DNA from: Clostridium brassicae
Lineage (GTDB): Bacteria; Bacillota; Clostridia; Clostridiales; Clostridiaceae
Direction: 5' to 3'
DNA: 64,000 nt
NCBI RefSeq assembly: GCF_026738875.1
Contig: NZ_JAPQFJ010000011.1
Span: 87,674-151,673 of the forward strand
Of this stretch, positions 60,885-64,000 are shown one piece after another. The position numbers and the translations under genes are program-made. The notes beneath the pieces were generated by a model that saw nothing but the letters and a program-made list of their open reading frames with translations, searched no databases and was not told where the DNA came from. Each line of letters begins with the position of its first letter. The first letter of the stretch is position 1.

Positions 60885-62357
60885 ATGAGCAGCTTTCAGA
60901 GATCAAGTAATGAATTAGTAGAAATTACTTACCAGGGAATAGACGAAATTAAAAATCACGATAATATTTTTACAGAAGACACAAAACCTGTAGATTCACA
61001 TAAAAGAGATTGGTCAGGTTGGAATTTAGGATCTATATGGGTCTCTATATTATTTTCAATACCAGGGTATATGCTAGTTAGTGGTTTTATAGCTTCGGGA
61101 ATGAGCTGGAAGCAAGCATTGTTTATAGTTATGTTAGGGCATGGGTTAGTAATAGGAATAACAGTTATGTTGGGGCATTTTGGAACTAAATATGGATTGA
61201 GTTATACTTTAGTTTCCAAGGTGACCTTTGGACCTAAAGGAAATGTACTTCCAACAATGATAAGAGCATCACTTGGAAGTTTATGGTTCGCACTTCAATG
61301 TTGGATTGGAGGAACAGCATTAAGCTGTCTTATAGGAGGAATATTACCAGCTTGGAATAATATACAAGCAAGGTATATTATATGTTTCTTTATATTTTTA
61401 ATTATTAATATAGCTATAGCTCAAAAAGGATTAAAAGCTATAAAAGTCTTATCTAGTTATGCAATGCCTTTGTTGATTTGTATTGGTATTGCAACAGTCC
61501 TTTGGGCATATAAAATAGCTGGTGGATTTGGAGCGATTTTTACACATCAAGCAGCTATGGGAAACAATATTAATTTTGGAAAACTGTTCATACCATCTTT
61601 AACAGCAGCTATGGCAGTAGATGGAACAGTATCACTTAATATGTGTGATTTTACAAGTCATGTTAAATCACAAAAAGAGCAAGCATTTGGTCAACTTTTA
61701 CAAATACCTATTGCAGCTTTTTGCATAGTTGTAATTAGTGTATGTGGAACAGTTGCTTCTACAATTGCATTTGGAAGTCCAATATGGAGTCCATCAGATA
61801 TAGTTGCAAAATTCAATAATCCAGCAGTTGTTATACTATGTTCTTTAGTAATATTATTTGCAACTACTACTGTAAATGTAACGGCTAATTTAGCTCCTTC
61901 AGGTATAATTATATCTAATTTATGGCCTAAGAAAATTAGCTATACAAAAGCATTGTTTGCTATTGCTATCTTTGCAGTCATACTTCAACCATGGAAAATG
62001 CTTGCAAGTCCTGATAGATATATATTTGAAGTGAATGGGACATTAGCAACATTTTTTGGACCAATGCAAGGAATATATTTTGCATCTTACTGGGTTGAGC
62101 ATAAAACAAATATCAGTTTAGTTGATATATATAGAAATGATGGTGGCATGTATTATTATTCTAATGGTTGGAATAAATCAGCTATAGCTGTTTTAATTAT
62201 AACAACTATATTGATTTTAGCAGGAAAATTTATACCAAGTTTTAGGGTGCTATTTGATAGTTCATACTTATCTGGGTTTGTATTAGGTATGTTAGCTTAT
62301 AGTGTAATTAGTAGCAAAATAAATGAAGAGGTTTACAAAGAGACAAAAGTAGGGTGA
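60885..62357 (+). CDS. NCS1-family nucleobase permease (cytosine permease-like)
   Basis: Membrane transporter of 490 residues with about 12 helices. Marks of the NCS1/CodB group: VDSHKRDWSGWNLGSIWVSILFSIPGYMLVSGFIASGM, LGHFGTKYGLSYTLVSKVTFGPKGNVLPTMIRASLGSLWFALQCWIGG, and the VDGTVSLNMCDFTSHVKSQ segment. It sits between ygeX and ygeY and so probably imports a substrate or intermediate of this pathway (uric acid, xanthine or allantoin-like), in addition to the AzgA-type permease at 42570. Substrate is inferred only from context. Confidence 0.85.
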   Translation: MSSFQRSSNELVEITYQGIDEIKNHDNIFTEDTKPVDSHKRDWSGWNLGSIWVSILFSIPGYMLVSGFIASGMSWKQALFIVMLGHGLVIGITVMLGHFGTKYGLSYTLVSKVTFGPKGNVLPTMIRASLGSLWFALQCWIGGTALSCLIGGILPAWNNIQARYIICFFIFLIINIAIAQKGLKAIKVLSSYAMPLLICIGIATVLWAYKIAGGFGAIFTHQAAMGNNINFGKLFIPSLTAAMAVDGTVSLNMCDFTSHVKSQKEQAFGQLLQIPIAAFCIVVISVCGTVASTIAFGSPIWSPSDIVAKFNNPAVVILCSLVILFATTTVNVTANLAPSGIIISNLWPKKISYTKALFAIAIFAVILQPWKMLASPDRYIFEVNGTLATFFGPMQGIYFASYWVEHKTNISLVDIYRNDGGMYYYSNGWNKSAIAVLIITTILILAGKFIPSFRVLFDSSYLSGFVLGMLAYSVISSKINEEVYKETKVG

Positions 62358-62521
62358 ATCTGTATAGAGGTAATTGTAAAAATGAAATTATACTAACGAC
62401 TGACTATATTAATAGGTTATGTAGTATTAAGTATAAATGACAGAAAAGTTTGTATAACAACAATTTTACATAAATTTTAAATAATCAAAATTAAATAATT
62501 AAATTTTAGGAGGATTGAAAA

Positions 62522-63742
62522 ATGGCAAAGGATTATAAAGTACAAGAAATTTTAAAGTTAGCAGAAAAGTATAAACCGGAAATGAGCAAATTCTTGAGAG
62601 ATATGATATCTATTCCAAGTGAAAGTTGTGATGAAGAAAAGGTAGTATTAAGAATAAAAGAAGAAATGGAAAAAGTAGGTTTTGATAAAGTTGAAATAGA
62701 TCCTATGGGAAATGTTTTAGGATATATTGGACATGGAAAACACGTAATTGCTATGGATGCCCATATAGATACAGTTGGTATTGGCGATGCGAATTTATGG
62801 AATTATAACCCATATGAAGGATATGAAGATGAAGAAATTATCTTAGGAAGAGGAGCTAGTGACCAAGAAGGTGGAATGGCTTCAATGGTTTATGCTGGAA
62901 AAATCATAAAAGATCTTGGACTTGAAGATGAATATACATTAGTAGTAGTAGGATCAGTTCAAGAAGAAGACTGTGATGGATTATGCTGGCAATACATTAT
63001 TAATGAGGACAAGTTAAAACCAGAATTTGTTGTTTCAACTGAGCCAACTTCTTGCAATATATACAGAGGACAAAGAGGAAGAATGGAGATTAAGGTAACG
63101 ACTCATGGCGTAAGTTGTCACGGTTCCGCTCCAGAAAGAGGAGATAATGCTATATTTAAGATGGCTCCAATTCTAAATGAATTAAAAGCTTTAAATGAAA
63201 ATTTAATGGATAATGATTTCTTAGGAAAAGGTACTCTAACAGTGTCTGAAATATTTTTCTCATCCCCATCAAGATGTGCTGTTGCTGATGGATGTACAAT
63301 ATCTATAGATAGAAGATTAACTGACGGAGAAACTTGGGAGTATGCTCTTCAACAAATAAGAAATCTTCCATCTGTAAAAGAAGCTAAAGCAGATGTTGAA
63401 ATGTATACTTATGAAAGACCAGCTTATACAGGATTAGTATACCCTACAGAATGCTACTTCCCAACGTGGGTGTTACCAGAGGAGCACAAAGTATGTGACA
63501 CTTTAGTTGATGGTTATAAAAAATTATTTAATGAAGAGCCATTAGTTGATAAATGGACATTTTCAACTAACGGAGTATCAATAATGGGTAGATATGGAAT
63601 ACCAGTTATAGGTTTTGGACCAGGACATGAAGATCAAGCACATGCACCTAATGAAAAAACATGGAAGAGTGAACTTGTAAGATGTGCAGCAATGTACGCA
63701 CTTGTTCCAATTTTATATGTAAATGATCATTTAGAAAAATAA
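62522..63742 (+). CDS. ygeY: YgeY-family M20 peptidase-like hydrolase
   Basis: The 406-residue protein belongs to the YgeY selenium-metabolism-linked hydrolases of the M20 family. Metal ligands: [10 protein letters not shown] (His, Asp), [17 protein letters not shown] (bridging Asp), [10 protein letters not shown] (catalytic Glu pair), STEPTSC (metal Glu/Asp) and [15 protein letters not shown] (His). AGGAGGA precedes the ATG. It hydrolyses a carbamoyl/acyl amino compound upstream of diaminopropionate in the known cluster; the exact substrate is knowledge of the family, not seen. Confidence 0.92.
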   Translation: MAKDYKVQEILKLAEKYKPEMSKFLRDMISIPSESCDEEKVVLRIKEEMEKVGFDKVEIDPMGNVLGYIGHGKHVIAMDAHIDTVGIGDANLWNYNPYEGYEDEEIILGRGASDQEGGMASMVYAGKIIKDLGLEDEYTLVVVGSVQEEDCDGLCWQYIINEDKLKPEFVVSTEPTSCNIYRGQRGRMEIKVTTHGVSCHGSAPERGDNAIFKMAPILNELKALNENLMDNDFLGKGTLTVSEIFFSSPSRCAVADGCTISIDRRLTDGETWEYALQQIRNLPSVKEAKADVEMYTYERPAYTGLVYPTECYFPTWVLPEEHKVCDTLVDGYKKLFNEEPLVDKWTFSTNGVSIMGRYGIPVIGFGPGHEDQAHAPNEKTWKSELVRCAAMYALVPILYVNDHLEK

Positions 63743-63834
63743 TAGAATTAAGTGATTAAAAATTAAAATTTATTTAAAATACAGGTAAATTAATAAATAG
63801 TAAAATTAAAATAAATTTCAAGGGGGAAAAAACA

Positions 63835-64000
63835 ATGCAAACAGTATTTAGAGGAAGACATTTTATAACTTTGGAGGATTATACAAAAGAAGAAATTGAA
63901 ACAATGTTAGAGGTATCATCTGATCTTAAAAAGAAAATGGCTATGGGAATAAAAACACCATATTTAGAATATCAAACAATGTTCTTAATGTTTTTTGAAC
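63835..64000 (+). CDS. ygeW: YgeW-type knotted carbamoyltransferase, 5' part (runs off window)
   Basis: The first 55 codons read MQTVFRGRHFITLEDYTKEE then IETMLEVSSDLKKKMAMG, the start of the YgeW knotted carbamoyltransferases associated with ygeX and ygeY. CAAGGGGGAA precedes the ATG. The catalytic carbamoyl-phosphate motif lies beyond the window. Order ygeX-permease-ygeY-ygeW differs from E. coli by the inserted permease. Confidence 0.85.
   Translation, partial: MQTVFRGRHFITLEDYTKEEIETMLEVSSDLKKKMAMGIKTPYLEYQTMFLMFFE

Overview
The window is AT-rich DNA with gene families, strong GGAGG-type ribosome binding sites and long intergenic hairpins typical of Clostridium sensu stricto. The gene set looks most like the C. 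botulinum group I / C. sporogenes neighbourhood, but that is inference from content because no search was possible.

Layout. (1) 1-6254: a shikimate/phenylalanine operon (aroB partial, aroA, aroC, pheA, aroE, aroK, aroQ). (2) 6281-9700: minus-strand genes (anchored unknown protein, 53-aa protein, polysaccharide deacetylase, YkuS-like protein) among intergenic repeats. (3) 9896-15234: cold-shock protein, M24 aminopeptidase, proline symporter PutP, alpha/beta hydrolase, 3-methyladenine glycosylase. (4) 15418-22344: DeoR regulator, Fe-alcohol dehydrogenase, class II aldolase, MtnA-like isomerase, MtnK-like kinase and NhaC antiporter; the enzymes fit salvage of 5-deoxyribose/methylthioribose by a DHAP shunt. 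(5) 22618-28760: a mannose-1-phosphate guanylyltransferase gene (manC) split by a 5,075-bp element. The element carries a glycine betaine/proline ABC importer, a 59-codon ORF and a large serine recombinase. An 11-bp direct repeat marks the ends, and removing one repeat plus the insert restores a 355-codon manC in frame. (6) 28825-34099: small regulators, an acetyltransferase, an XRE-TPR regulator, and a divergent MFS pump/TetR pair. (7) 34624-40290: one 1,888-residue Ser/Thr kinase-ATPase-GAF-PAS-histidine kinase fusion. (8) 40655-64000: a large anaerobic purine catabolism cluster: hydantoinase, AzgA-type permease, adenine deaminase, sigma-54 activator, SsnA, a DHOD/ferredoxin protein, two complete molybdenum hydroxylases, MocA-like and XdhC-like maturation factors, YgeX, an NCS1 permease, YgeY and the start of YgeW.

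The purine cluster appears wired as a sigma-54 regulon. Three near-identical -24/-12 promoters (40717, 47769, 59559) each have palindromic TTATCA-N3-TGATAA boxes 57-73 bp upstream. At two of them the boxes are tandem pairs with the same 18-bp centre spacing. The activator encoded at 45867 is the obvious candidate to bind them.

The most unusual items are the recombinase element in manC with its reconstructed palindromic attP, the sigma-54 enhancer motif, a 187-bp full-length palindromic MITE-like repeat with a short relative, and a dispersed intergenic repeat with three clear copies.
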